Positions 41,346-50,257 of a stretch of DNA of 59,821 nt are shown here, piece after piece; positions within the stretch are counted from its first letter, which is position 1, and each line of letters opens with the position of its first letter. A program made the translations under genes and the position numbers. Origin of the DNA: Chryseobacterium takakiae (GTDB lineage Bacteria; Bacteroidota; Bacteroidia; Flavobacteriales; Weeksellaceae); contig NZ_FQVO01000019.1 of NCBI RefSeq assembly GCF_900129385.1, forward strand, positions 1-59,821, in the 5' to 3' direction. Below the pieces are notes generated by a model that ran no database searches, was not told the origin of the DNA, and worked only from the letters and a program-made list of their open reading frames with translations.

Positions 41346-42127
41346 GGCTGTTTCTTTAAAATAATATTGAGTGCGGTCCCAAAATTTTCGCGGCTTTCCA
41401 GACAAAAATCAGCTCCGATTATTTCGGCTCTGTTCTTCATATTGGTGAGCCCGATACCGTTTGATTTGATTTTTGACTGGTCAAAACCGATACCGTCATC
41501 CTGAATATTCAGTTCCCAAAGTACCTCATCAGAAGTGTTCAGGGTAATCTGTATATTTTTGCAATTGGAGTGTTTTATACTGTTCTGAATGAATTCCTGT
41601 GTAATTCTCAGCAACACATTTTTATGAACAAATCCTAAATCCAGCTGCCTGAAATTGCATTTGAATGATACCTTACATTTTTTAAAAGCATTGGTATTAT
41701 CTACTTCTTCCTGTATTAAAGTTACAATTTCCTTTTGATTGATTTTATCATCAGTGAGTGTTTTTGAAAGGCTTCTGAGATCCTGCAGAGACTGGTTGAT
41801 AATCTGCGAAACCTGATCAATTCTTTCACTGACTTCAGGAACTTTATTTTCATACAGAAGCTGTTGGGTGTAAAGACTTACAAGCGTAAGCTTTTGCCCT
41901 ATATTATCATGCAGCTCACGCCCGATCTGCTGCATGGTTGCCTGCTGGATTTCCAGTTGTGTCGCCAGAAGCTCACGCTTGTGAATCTCATTTTTCACTT
42001 CAATTTCATGGAGGTATTCTTTTTTACGCTGCCTGTATTTGCGGATGTACATCATTACCGCTGCAACAAACAACACAAAAAACATGTTGAATAAAATAAT
42101 CGTGATCAGGAGCTCTGTTTTCCCCAT
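41342..42127 (-). CDS. Sensor histidine kinase (HisKA_3, NarX/DesK-like)
   Basis: The protein has 261 residues with one N-terminal TM helix (about 8-27), a basic coiled-coil linker, and the dimerisation domain with H73 in IGRELHDNIGQKL. The HATPase domain shows NSIKHSNCKNI and GIGLTNMKNRAEIIGAD. There is no visible sensor domain of its own. The upstream gene encodes a polytopic membrane protein and overlaps it by 22 bases, so that protein probably supplies the sensing part. Phosphotransfer would go to the coupled LuxR-type regulator. Confidence 0.94.
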   Translation of the reverse strand: MGKTELLITIILFNMFFVLFVAAVMMYIRKYRQRKKEYLHEIEVKNEIHKRELLATQLEIQQATMQQIGRELHDNIGQKLTLVSLYTQQLLYENKVPEVSERIDQVSQIINQSLQDLRSLSKTLTDDKINQKEIVTLIQEEVDNTNAFKKCKVSFKCNFRQLDLGFVHKNVLLRITQEFIQNSIKHSNCKNIQITLNTSDEVLWELNIQDDGIGFDQSKIKSNGIGLTNMKNRAEIIGADFCLESRENFGTALNIILKKQP

Positions 42128-42753
42128 ATGAATGAAATTGAGAATAACATGTACATCATAATTCCTGAAATGAGAAAATACGCAAAATAAATGTTGAATA
42201 TTTCACGGTACTGCTTAATAAGTTCCAGGAAAGTCCAGAACGGTAATGTTCCGATATAAAATAAGGTTACCCCAAGATTGATATAAAACATTCTGTTTTT
42301 ATCAAAATTTAAAATATCAGAATCGTTAATCTGTTTATAATATTCCATGACTACGAGGATCATTAAAATCAGGCATCCCAATGTATAGTTTAGAGAAAAC
42401 ATGACTTTATTTTCGGAATACAAAAATTCGCTCGGGATGAATGAAATCAGATAAACGGAAGAAAGAATAAAAAAAAGATTCACCTTCCTGAAAGATCTTG
42501 CAGCATACAGCCAATAGAAAAAAATAAACTGTACAGGAATTACAAAATAGTTGTAAAAAGCCTGTTTATTATACTCAAAAAAAAGTCCGCCCCATCTTCC
42601 GATACTTTCACTTAAGAAAATAAAAACTAGATAAAACACAAAGTATTTCCAGTATTTATCTTTTATTCTGCTGTAAAATATGAGAGAGACAGCAGCCGAA
42701 ATCCCTTCTGCCCAATACATAAATTCGAATGCTGTTCTTTGGAAATCACTCAT
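42106..42753 (-). CDS. Polytopic membrane protein, putative partner of the histidine kinase
   Basis: The protein has 215 residues and about six or seven TM helices (starting AEGISAAVSLIFYSRI and ending ISGIMMYMLFSISFIW). Loops are short, and aromatic residues are frequent in the helices. The gene overlaps the sensor kinase by 22 bases in the same direction, which implies coupled synthesis. No family is recognised. Its most likely role is in signal input for the kinase, an inference from gene order alone. Confidence 0.72.
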   Translation of the reverse strand: MSDFQRTAFEFMYWAEGISAAVSLIFYSRIKDKYWKYFVFYLVFIFLSESIGRWGGLFFEYNKQAFYNYFVIPVQFIFFYWLYAARSFRKVNLFFILSSVYLISFIPSEFLYSENKVMFSLNYTLGCLILMILVVMEYYKQINDSDILNFDKNRMFYINLGVTLFYIGTLPFWTFLELIKQYREIFNIYFAYFLISGIMMYMLFSISFIWGKQSS

Positions 42754-42795
42754 CGTGCTTACTGTTAAAAAATTTCTTTCTTTTTGACAAGAACA

Positions 42796-43329
42796 TTAAA
42801 ATAATTCAGTTTTTGTACTGTCTGGTGGTATTAAAGCTCCATGGTTCTGGCAAACTATTTCACTTTCGGAATTTGCATTTTTTGCGGAGGCCATAGCAAG
42901 CACATTTCCGTCTCCGCTCAATGTTAACGGGTTAAAATCATAGCTCAGCATTTCACCGTTTTCGTCCTGCCTTTTTATGGTAGGAATCATTACCAATGTA
43001 TGTTTTCCCGCATATTCTCTTCCTATTGGAGTACCGTTCATAACATCCCAATTTTCAAGATCCGGATAAGCAGCATAATAAAAACGGATCCCCAGATCTT
43101 CGGGATTATTTGCGGCGGCTAAAAGTTCAATATCAGCAATAAATTTTTTCAGTGTTACAAGATCGAAGTGGATAGAATGCGCATCGTCTATCCCCATTTT
43201 GTCTTTTACAGATTTCAGTTGATTATTTCTGTAATTATTGACCAGAGTCTGGATAAAATTCTGCGTCATTGTATTAGGAGGCAGGTTAAGATCCATGGTT
43301 CCAGTTTCGGAGGTAGTTTTTGTTTTCAT
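42796..43329 (-). CDS. Protein of unknown function, first gene of the two-component operon
   Basis: The protein has 177 residues with no signal peptide or TM helix. The N-terminal part (about 1-40) is polar. A central block (DDAHSIHFDLVTLKKFIADI, RFYYAAYPDLENWD, KHTLVMIPTIKRQDENG) has mixed alpha/beta character, and the last 40 residues look disordered (SAKNANSESEIVCQNHGALI). The gene lies 42 bases upstream of the membrane protein gene. I recognise no family. Similar proteins appear next to such kinases in Chryseobacterium, from memory. Confidence 0.68.
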   Translation of the reverse strand: MKTKTTSETGTMDLNLPPNTMTQNFIQTLVNNYRNNQLKSVKDKMGIDDAHSIHFDLVTLKKFIADIELLAAANNPEDLGIRFYYAAYPDLENWDVMNGTPIGREYAGKHTLVMIPTIKRQDENGEMLSYDFNPLTLSGDGNVLAMASAKNANSESEIVCQNHGALIPPDSTKTELF

Positions 43330-43369
43330 AAGTTTGCATTTTAATGTTTAGTTAATTATGCAAATTTCG

Positions 43370-43377
43370 CAAAAATA
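43370..43377 (-). promoter_or_regulatory. Candidate -7 box of the two-component operon
   Basis: TATTTTTG on the minus strand (43377-43370) matches TAnnTTTG and lies 41 bases upstream of the ATG at 43329. A convincing -33 TTG is not seen at the expected distance. Confidence 0.4.
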
Positions 43378-43473
43378 ACATTGCTGCGACATGGTTTTTT
43401 TCCTGTTTATTTTCAGGGATTTTACGGATTGTATATTTATGCTTAAATTTTATGAAAAGACCTGTAATAAAAT

Positions 43474-43502
43474 AAGTGCCGCAGAAATAATCTACAGCAC
43501 TT
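43474..43502 (-). terminator. Possible clpB terminator
   Basis: AAGTGC (43474-43479) pairs with GCACTT (43497-43502), with a shorter inner AGA/TCT stem around a five-base loop. On the minus strand the hairpin is followed by TTATTTTATT. It lies 35 bases after the clpB stop codon. Inner mismatches make it only moderately convincing. Confidence 0.5.
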
Positions 43503-43536
43503 ACTTACAAAAATAATATATATGAAAAAAAACTAC

Positions 43537-46143
43537 TTATAGCTCTGTTGGCCTGAATACCAAACCTGTTTCCTCGAAATAATCCAAAGTGATTCTGTCG
43601 CCATCATTTACATTTCCGGCAAGAATTTCCATTGACAATTTATTAAGCACTTCCTGTTGAATTACTCTTTTCAGAGGTCTTGCACCAAATGCAGGATCAT
43701 ATCCTTTGTTCATCAGATAATCTACCGCATCCTGAGTGGCCGTCATAATAATATTTCGTTTTGAAAGCATATCATTAAATCCTCTCAGCTGATACTGAAC
43801 AATTTTCCCGATTTCTTTTTTCCTTAATGGCTGGAATAATACTACTTCATCAATTCTGTTCAGGAATTCCGGACGAAGTGTCTGTTTCAGTAAATCAAAA
43901 ACTTCATCTTTTGCTTCCTCTAAAGTTTCAGGACTGATATTATCATCTTTGTCGCGCTGAGCGGAGTCAAAGCGTTCCTGAATTAAGTGTGAACCTAAAT
44001 TCGAAGTCATGATGATGATTGAATTTTTAAAATTCACCACTCTTCCTTTGTTATCCGTTAAACGGCCATCATCCAAAACCTGCAGCAAGGTATTGAAAAC
44101 ATCAGGATGCGCTTTTTCAATTTCATCCAAAAGCACCACGGAATAAGGTCTTCTGCGAACTGCTTCTGTTAATTGTCCGCCTTCATCATATCCCACATAT
44201 CCCGGAGGAGCACCTACCAATCTCGATACAGAATGACGCTCCTGATATTCACTCATATCAATTCTGGTCATATTATTTTCATCATCGAATAAAAACTCAG
44301 CCAGGGCTTTTGCCAGCTCGGTTTTCCCGACACCGGTGGTTCCTAAGAACAAGAATGAACCGATTGGTTTTTTATCATCGCTTAATCCCGCCCGGTTTCT
44401 TCTGATGGCGTCCGCAACTGCTGTGATGGCTTCATCCTGGCCTACCACCCTGTGATGGAGTTCGGTTTCAAGATTTAATAATTTTTCCCTTTCAGACTGA
44501 AGGAGCTTGGTCACCGGAATTCCGGTCCATTTGGCAATGACTTCAGAAATATTTTCAGCAGTCACCTCCTCCTTAATCAATTCATTCTGATGATTTTGCA
44601 TTTCCAGCTCAAGCTTGGAAAGCTCTTCCTCTTTTTCACGAAGCTTTCCATACTGGATTTCCGCTACTTTGGCATAATCTCCTGCTCTTGAAGCTCTTTC
44701 AGCCTCTAATTTGAGAGCTTCAATATCTTTTTTAATCTGGGTTAAATCTTCAGATTTTTGTTTTTCTTTCAGCCATTTGGCATTGATTTCATTTCTCTGT
44801 TCGGAAATTTTAGCAATATCCTCTTTTAAATGGTCAATTTTCGTTTGGTTTCCTTCTCTTGAGATCGCTGCCAATTCAATCTCCAGCTGCATTAGCTTTC
44901 TGTCTAAAACATCAAGCTCTTCAGGTTTAGAATTGATTTCCATTCTCAATTTCGCGGAAGCTTCATCAATAAGGTCAATGGCCTTATCCGGTAAAAAACG
45001 GTCTGAAATATACCGCTGGGACATTTCTACTGCTGCGATAATCGCTTCATCTTTGATTCTTACTTTGTGATGCGCTTCGTATTTATCTTTAATTCCTCTA
45101 AGAATGGAAATAGCAGATTCCGTATCCGGTTCTTCTACCATTACTTTCTGGAAACGTCTTTCTAAGGCTTTATCTTTTTCAAAATATTTTTGATATTCAT
45201 TAAGAGTGGTTGCACCAATGGCTCTTAATTCGCCTCTTGCCAGTGCCGGTTTCAGGATATTAGCAGCATCCATTGCGCCTTCACCGCCTCCGGCTCCAAC
45301 CAGCGTATGAATTTCATCGATGAACAAAATGATCTGTCCATCTGATTTGATGACTTCATTTACAACGGATTTTAAACGTTCTTCAAACTCACCTTTATAT
45401 TTTGCACCAGCGATCAGAGCACCCATATCTAATGAATACAAAGTCTTATCCATCAGATTTTCAGGTACGTCGCCACTGATAATCCTATGCGCGATTCCTT
45501 CAGCAATGGCCGTTTTACCAACTCCCGGCTCCCCGATCAGAATAGGATTGTTTTTTGTTCTTCTTGAAAGAATCTGTAAGACCCTTCTGATTTCTTCATC
45601 ACGCCCGATTACAGGATCCAGTTTGCCTTCCGCTGCTAATTCGTTGAAGTTTTTGGCATATTTGTTTAAGGATTGATAGGTTTCTTCCGAGCTTGCAGAA
45701 GTAGCCTTGCTCCCTTTTCTTAATTCTTTAATTCCTCCTTCCAAAAGGCTTTTCGTAACGCCCATATCTTTCAGCATTTTTGAAACTTCTGAATTCGTTT
45801 CTAACAGCGAAAGCCAAAGATGTTCTATCGTTACATATTCGTCACCCATTTTTTTAGCGATGTTGGGTGCATCAAGCAAAACTTTGTTGGCCGACTGTGA
45901 AAGGTAAATATTTCCACCCTGCACTTTCGGAAGTTTTTCTAAATTTTCACGGTTTCTCTCTCTTACCAAAGCAGCATCTGCTTCAGATTTTTTTAATAAG
46001 AAAGGCGAAATATTTTCATCCACCTGAAAAATACCTTCAAGAAGATGTTGAGGCTCAATACTCTGGTTGCCGAACTCCATGGCTACCTGCTGAGCGGCCT
46101 GGATGGCTTCCTGCGATTTTACAGTATATTGGTTTAAATTCAT
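43537..46143 (-). CDS. clpB: ATP-dependent chaperone ClpB
   Basis: The 868-residue disaggregase begins NLNQYTVKSQEAIQAAQQVA, with the N-domain (about 1-150). The first AAA+ domain has Walker A GEPGVGKT, the M-domain coiled coil spans about 400-530 (KLMQLEIELAAISREGN), and the second AAA+ domain has GTTGVGKT and the pore loop GAPPGYVGYDEGG. It works with DnaK to rescue aggregated proteins. Length and domain order match ClpB, and the M-domain excludes ClpA and ClpC. The ATG at 46143 gives the family N-terminus. Confidence 0.97.
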   Translation of the reverse strand: MNLNQYTVKSQEAIQAAQQVAMEFGNQSIEPQHLLEGIFQVDENISPFLLKKSEADAALVRERNRENLEKLPKVQGGNIYLSQSANKVLLDAPNIAKKMGDEYVTIEHLWLSLLETNSEVSKMLKDMGVTKSLLEGGIKELRKGSKATSASSEETYQSLNKYAKNFNELAAEGKLDPVIGRDEEIRRVLQILSRRTKNNPILIGEPGVGKTAIAEGIAHRIISGDVPENLMDKTLYSLDMGALIAGAKYKGEFEERLKSVVNEVIKSDGQIILFIDEIHTLVGAGGGEGAMDAANILKPALARGELRAIGATTLNEYQKYFEKDKALERRFQKVMVEEPDTESAISILRGIKDKYEAHHKVRIKDEAIIAAVEMSQRYISDRFLPDKAIDLIDEASAKLRMEINSKPEELDVLDRKLMQLEIELAAISREGNQTKIDHLKEDIAKISEQRNEINAKWLKEKQKSEDLTQIKKDIEALKLEAERASRAGDYAKVAEIQYGKLREKEEELSKLELEMQNHQNELIKEEVTAENISEVIAKWTGIPVTKLLQSEREKLLNLETELHHRVVGQDEAITAVADAIRRNRAGLSDDKKPIGSFLFLGTTGVGKTELAKALAEFLFDDENNMTRIDMSEYQERHSVSRLVGAPPGYVGYDEGGQLTEAVRRRPYSVVLLDEIEKAHPDVFNTLLQVLDDGRLTDNKGRVVNFKNSIIIMTSNLGSHLIQERFDSAQRDKDDNISPETLEEAKDEVFDLLKQTLRPEFLNRIDEVVLFQPLRKKEIGKIVQYQLRGFNDMLSKRNIIMTATQDAVDYLMNKGYDPAFGARPLKRVIQQEVLNKLSMEILAGNVNDGDRITLDYFEETGLVFRPTEL

Positions 46144-46628
46144 ATCTCTATTTATTTTGATTTAATTCGGTTCTCACTTGGTATGATTTCAGACATCAGA
46201 TTTCAGACCATAAGAGTGTAATAAATGTTAATTTTTAAATCTGATTTTCTAATTTCTGATGCCCTCCATCCTATTTAATCATTTAATTCAAGAGCTATAT
46301 CGCAAAAAGTGTTCAATTATTAATTTTTCAAAAAATATAGACAAAATTTCCGAAAAATTCATTTTAAACCTGATTGTAACAGACAAAAATTCCGGTTAGG
46401 TTGTTTTAGAGTAAAAAATCATGGAAGAAAAGTCAGATTTGGGAAATTCAAAAAATATGAAGTTTAAAATTCTTTTATCAAGTTTAAAACGAGCATAATA
46501 GATTTAGGCTAAAGTCATTGGAAATTTTTATATTTTAAATAGATTAAAGTCCGTTCCTATTAAAGTCAAAATCATCCGTTCAAAATCAAAATATTACAAT
46601 CAAAATAATTACTTTTGCCTTTTACGAG
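46144..46628. other. Gene-free stretch upstream of clpB and the TetR gene
   Basis: The 485 bases between divergent clpB and the TetR gene contain no credible frame. Near the clpB side, CATCAGATTTCAGA (about 46194-46207) is answered by TCTAATTTCTGATG (about 46248-46261) in an imperfect inverted repeat, another likely intergenic repeat. The rest is very A+T-rich. TACTTTTG at 46610-46617 could be the -7 box of the TetR gene, leaving only a very short leader before its ATG at 46629. Confidence 0.6.
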
Positions 46629-47213
46629 ATGGAGCTTAAAGAAAAACAGAAGAAAATATTAGATGTTGCCGTAGAACTTTTCAAGGAGAAAGGGTATATG
46701 GGCAGCTCTGTGAGGGATTTGGCGACAAAGCTCAATATCAAGGCAGCTTCATTGTATGCCCACATCCGTTCTAAGGAAGAGATTTTAGAATGGATCTGCT
46801 TCGGAATTGCCCAGGAATTTTTTGATGAGCTGCAGGAAGTAAAGAACACGAATATTCCGCCAAGGGAAAAACTCAATCTGTTTATTGACAAACATTTGTC
46901 GGTAGTTCTTAAAAACCGCGATGTTACACATATTTACTCCAATGAATGGAAGCATCTGGAAGAGCGCCTTCCGGAATTTATTGCACTTCGGAAAAATTAT
47001 CAGCAGGAAGTTGAAGAATTGATTTCCGAGATTTACCAGGCTGAAAAGTGGGAGCTAAGATCATCTGCTTTTACGACGAGATTTATTCTTCACACTTTAA
47101 ATAATTCTTATTTCTGGTTCAAAAGAAATACAGAATCTACCTCCGAAATTACTGATGAAATCAGGGATAAGATTCTGTATGGATTATTGGGGAAGAACCC
47201 TGAAACAGAGTAA
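46629..47213 (+). CDS. TetR/AcrR family regulator (candidate PaaR)
   Basis: The 194-residue protein has an N-terminal helix-turn-helix (FKEKGYMGSSVRDLATKLNI then KAASLYAHIRSKEEIL) and an all-helical ligand domain. HFxF-type elements are replaced by YSNEWKHLEERLPEFI and NSYFWFKRN, reminiscent of regulators that sense acyl-CoA, including PaaR and FadR-type TetR proteins. No metabolic gene is adjacent. The TetR-type palindrome CTAACACTTGTTAG ahead of paaK is a plausible target. The very short leader suggests near-leaderless translation. Confidence 0.88.
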   Translation: MELKEKQKKILDVAVELFKEKGYMGSSVRDLATKLNIKAASLYAHIRSKEEILEWICFGIAQEFFDELQEVKNTNIPPREKLNLFIDKHLSVVLKNRDVTHIYSNEWKHLEERLPEFIALRKNYQQEVEELISEIYQAEKWELRSSAFTTRFILHTLNNSYFWFKRNTESTSEITDEIRDKILYGLLGKNPETE

Positions 47214-47257
47214 GTTAACATTCTTACACGTATCACAATATCTTAATCATTTATAAT

Positions 47258-48091
47258 TTAAAACTGCAGATCTGCCAGTACCGGAAAATGATCCGAGGGA
47301 TAAAGCAGATTTTCTCTTCTGTCATTAATATGCCTGTGAGATTTAATGGTGAACCCTTTTACAAAAATATAATCGATCCTGTCTTTTGGAATTTCATTGA
47401 CATTGAAACCGGTAAAAGTTCCTTTTGGTCCGTAATGCTTTGTTTCGGAATGATAAAAACTGTCCTTCATGTTTTGTGACATGATTTTGATCGGCTCCGA
47501 ATCTTCAGTTAAATTAAAATCGCCGCTCACTGTTACCGGTAAGTTTTTAGGATTCAATTCTTTGATTTTCTTTAAAATGAGCTCGGAAGATTTTACCCTT
47601 GCCAGATTCCCGATATGATCAAAATGAAGATTCAGGGCCATGAATTCTTTTTTCGACTTTTTATCCCTGAAAAGCGCGTAGGTACAGATCCTGTTCAGTG
47701 CGGCATCCCATCCTTTAGACGGTTTCTCAGGCGTTTCGGAAAGCCAGAATGTCCCTGATTTCACTATCTGTAATCTTTCTGTATCATAGAAAATAGCAGA
47801 AAATTCGCCTTTTTCTTTTCCGTCGTCTCTTCCTACTCCTACGTAATCATAATTTTTCAATCCGTTTTTCAGGTCTTTCATCTGTTCCGGCAATGCTTCC
47901 TGTACCCCGAAATAGTCCGGATGGTAGTAAGACAAAAGATCTGCAACATCCTGCTTTCTGTAGTTCCATGCGTTTTCTTTGTCGGAATCTACATTCAGCC
48001 TGATGTTGAAACTCATTACTTTAAGATCCTGCGAAAAACCTAAGGCAAACATCAGCATCGTTACGATTGAAAATCTGTAATTCATAATCAT
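47258..48091 (-). CDS. Endonuclease/exonuclease/phosphatase-fold hydrolase, exported
   Basis: The 277-residue EEP-fold protein has a signal peptide ending LGFSQ. Motifs are VMSFNIRLN (Asn), FGVQEALPEQM (metal-binding Glu), LNLHFDHIG, VSGDFNLTEDSEPI (Asp-x-Asn) and YPSDHFPVLADL (final Asp-His). These belong to metal-dependent phosphodiesterases or phosphatases, including sphingomyelinase-like and nucleotide-cleaving enzymes. An exported enzyme might scavenge phosphate from outside nucleic acids, lipids or sugars. The substrate is not readable. The gene is convergent with the TetR gene. Confidence 0.9.
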   Translation of the reverse strand: MIMNYRFSIVTMLMFALGFSQDLKVMSFNIRLNVDSDKENAWNYRKQDVADLLSYYHPDYFGVQEALPEQMKDLKNGLKNYDYVGVGRDDGKEKGEFSAIFYDTERLQIVKSGTFWLSETPEKPSKGWDAALNRICTYALFRDKKSKKEFMALNLHFDHIGNLARVKSSELILKKIKELNPKNLPVTVSGDFNLTEDSEPIKIMSQNMKDSFYHSETKHYGPKGTFTGFNVNEIPKDRIDYIFVKGFTIKSHRHINDRRENLLYPSDHFPVLADLQF

Positions 48092-48207
48092 TTATTTTAG
48101 TTACAAACAAAAATAAGATTTATCCTATAGAAAGCATAGTTAATGGATACTTTTAATAAATAATTAAACTCTTTTTGGTTCTGAAATATCTTAACCGAAT
48201 GTATGGA

Positions 48208-48408
48208 TTAAATCCCCAGATCTTTATCTTCTTCCAAAGAGATGAAATAGGCTTCAAAGTCTTTCAGGTAAACCGGCTTTTCACTTTTTAATTTTACTAC
48301 TTCAATGGATTTGTAGTGAGCCGCCGGTTTTATATTGTTCTTTTTTAGTTCTTTCTCAAGATTTTTAAAGTCGATATCTTTTTTAAGAACTGCGATATAG
48401 GTTTTCAT
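48208..48408 (-). CDS. Small protein resembling a subtilisin propeptide/I9 inhibitor
   Basis: The 66-residue cytoplasmic protein starts KTYIAVLKKDIDFKNLEKEL and ends AYFISLEEDKDL. Its alternation of strands and helices (YIAVL, helix, AHYKSIEVVKLKS) fits the ferredoxin-like I9 fold of subtilisin propeptides. The first 20 residues resemble the N-terminus of the protease encoded just upstream (RYIVVLEDQQKKSLKKVENE): both have YI-x-VL and a following EL-rich helix. The gap between the genes is two bases. The most likely role is an intracellular inhibitor or folding aid for the protease. This is inference, as no search was possible. Confidence 0.68.
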   Translation of the reverse strand: MKTYIAVLKKDIDFKNLEKELKKNNIKPAAHYKSIEVVKLKSEKPVYLKDFEAYFISLEEDKDLGI

Positions 48409-48410
48409 AA

Positions 48411-49667
48411 TTATGCCTGTATTAGTCCGCTGCCGATATCCCGGTATTTCAGTCCTTCAATTGGCTTTGCTTTCGTTTCTGCCAGTTCCCAGATTTCTTT
48501 TGCCGATTTTTCAGGGAATTGTTCCATGTACAATGCCATCATTCCGGAAACATGCGGTGTTGCCATACTTGTTCCACTCATAGCGTAGTAATTGTTGCTT
48601 TTGTTTTTTGCATTTTTAGGATATGCGCTGATGATGTCCACTCCCGGAGCACAGATATTGACACAGCCACCTGTTGCGGGATTCAAGCCAGCATTAGAGA
48701 ATCTGGCCACTTTCATTTGTCCGTCTATTGCACCAACCGCCATGATAGACGAGGTATTGGCAGGAGAAGAAACCGGCTTCGGGACTGATGGCCGACTGCT
48801 GTCGTTTCCGGCAGCGGCAATAATGATACAGTTGTTTTCCAATGCTCTTGCTCCTACGGTTTCAAAAAGCGGCGACGGTGTATCATTCAATTTTACAGCC
48901 GAAGCCAGTGATAAAGATAAGATCCTGAATTTCTTTGTAATGGCCCAGTCTATGGCATCAATCACGCTGCTGGTGGTGCCTTTTCCCGAATCGGAAAGTA
49001 CTTTGGCGATTTTTAAATTGGCATCTTTGGCAATGCCGTACCGTTTTCCGTTGTCGAGTCTGATGTTTCCGGCGGCGATTCCTGCACAGTGCGTTCCGTG
49101 GCCATTCGGATCGCGGTCCCAGCTTTCTCCGCTGATGAAGGACTTTCCTTCGATTGCTCTTCCTGAAAAATCCGGGTGGGATAATTCTATTCCGGTATCA
49201 AGAATACAGATGTCGATGCCTTTTCCTGTGTAGAGGGAATTTTCGATATTGAGCGCTTTTAATCCCCATTCCATTTCCATAAGAGATTTTTGCGGCAACG
49301 GCTTATTCGTAATATATTTTTCCAGCTCTGCTATTTTATCGGTGATTTCGGCGGACTGTTTTTTAAGTTCATTGATGATTGAAAGTTCATTGGCGGAGAA
49401 AAATTCTCTTTCTTTTTCAAAATAAACAATAGGATTGGAATTATTTTTTACAGCACTTTTCAGTTGCTCTTCATCCATATTTTCGACAACCAGAATGCCT
49501 AAATTTTTATAAAGAACACCGTTGTCATTGTCAATCACTTCATAGGAACGGTTTTCTGATGAAAGAAACTCTGATGAGGTAATGGTAACTTCCAATTCGT
49601 TTTCTACTTTCTTCAGGGATTTTTTCTGCTGGTCTTCCAGTACAACAATATATCTTTCTTTTTCCAT
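48411..49667 (-). CDS. S8 (subtilisin-like) serine peptidase without signal peptide
   Basis: The 418-residue protease has the full catalytic triad: D157 (CILDTGIELSHPDF), H190 (NGHGTHCAGIAAG) and S367 (SGTSMATPHVSG), plus the oxyanion N288 (AAGND). The N-terminal 135 residues look like an I9-type propeptide followed by a coiled-coil linker. No signal peptide or T9SS domain is present, which is unusual for a subtilase and implies an intracellular site. It is fourth of five genes in a minus-strand operon, with tight spacing (11 bases upstream, 2 downstream). Its target and trigger are unknown. Confidence 0.9.
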   Translation of the reverse strand: MEKERYIVVLEDQQKKSLKKVENELEVTITSSEFLSSENRSYEVIDNDNGVLYKNLGILVVENMDEEQLKSAVKNNSNPIVYFEKEREFFSANELSIINELKKQSAEITDKIAELEKYITNKPLPQKSLMEMEWGLKALNIENSLYTGKGIDICILDTGIELSHPDFSGRAIEGKSFISGESWDRDPNGHGTHCAGIAAGNIRLDNGKRYGIAKDANLKIAKVLSDSGKGTTSSVIDAIDWAITKKFRILSLSLASAVKLNDTPSPLFETVGARALENNCIIIAAAGNDSSRPSVPKPVSSPANTSSIMAVGAIDGQMKVARFSNAGLNPATGGCVNICAPGVDIISAYPKNAKNKSNNYYAMSGTSMATPHVSGMMALYMEQFPEKSAKEIWELAETKAKPIEGLKYRDIGSGLIQA

Positions 49668-49678
49668 GGTGTTTTGGT

Positions 49679-50257
49679 TTATATTAATTTTAAAAGAACT
49701 TTTTCGATAACCAGGAATATATCTTCCGAAATCATACTGAGCCTCAGTTTTTTGTTGATTCCTAAAATCTGGGTATTGTGATTGACAAGCGAATTCCAGA
49801 ATATCTCAATTTTCGGAACCGTATTGAGGTCTTTTACTTTGTCTTCGTCTAAAAATCCGTTTTGATATAAAGAAACGATCAGTCCGGAAAGGATTTCTTC
49901 CGCCTCATCCAGCTTTTTTTGTTCCTTATTGTACATTTCCGTTAGCAATCCGTGGATACTTTCCATCGCACTAAATGAAAAGCCCCACTGAAGCTCGCGT
50001 TTGGCACCGGTAATTTTTTCCATCTGAACGGGATTGAATCCTCTTTTCACGGTTGAAATCATATTCATAACCTTCAGCACTTCAGATTCGCAGGTGGTGT
50101 TTCCTTTAGATTTTAAATATTCTAAAAATTCATGAAGAAAAGCATCAAACGCTCCGTCAAAATCGAAAGATTTTGACAGATACAACTCCTGAACATCATT
50201 AAAACGCTGAAAGAGCTCCTGAATTTTCTGTATCGTATGATGAACAAGTTCCTGCAT
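49679..50257 (-). CDS. All-helical protein of unknown function in the DUF2589-protease operon
   Basis: The 192-residue protein is predicted helical throughout, with amphipathic stretches (FDFDGAFDAFLHEFLEYLKS, YNKEQKKLDEAEEILSGLIV). It has no Cys pair, no signal peptide, and no transmembrane helix. Its start overlaps the stop of the upstream gene by one base (TAATG) and it ends 11 bases before the protease gene. It could serve as an adaptor between the DUF2589-type proteins and the protease. No named family is recognised. Confidence 0.7.
   Translation of the reverse strand: MQELVHHTIQKIQELFQRFNDVQELYLSKSFDFDGAFDAFLHEFLEYLKSKGNTTCESEVLKVMNMISTVKRGFNPVQMEKITGAKRELQWGFSFSAMESIHGLLTEMYNKEQKKLDEAEEILSGLIVSLYQNGFLDEDKVKDLNTVPKIEIFWNSLVNHNTQILGINKKLRLSMISEDIFLVIEKVLLKLI

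Noticed and set aside
41346..41405. Upstream start for the LuxR-type response regulator
   Set aside because: The added 20 residues come from another frame of the kinase gene; the receiver domain starts at 41345.
45320..46160. Plus-strand frames opposite clpB
   Set aside because: They are shadows of a conserved gene; Ser/Leu/Ile-rich composition is typical of antisense frames.
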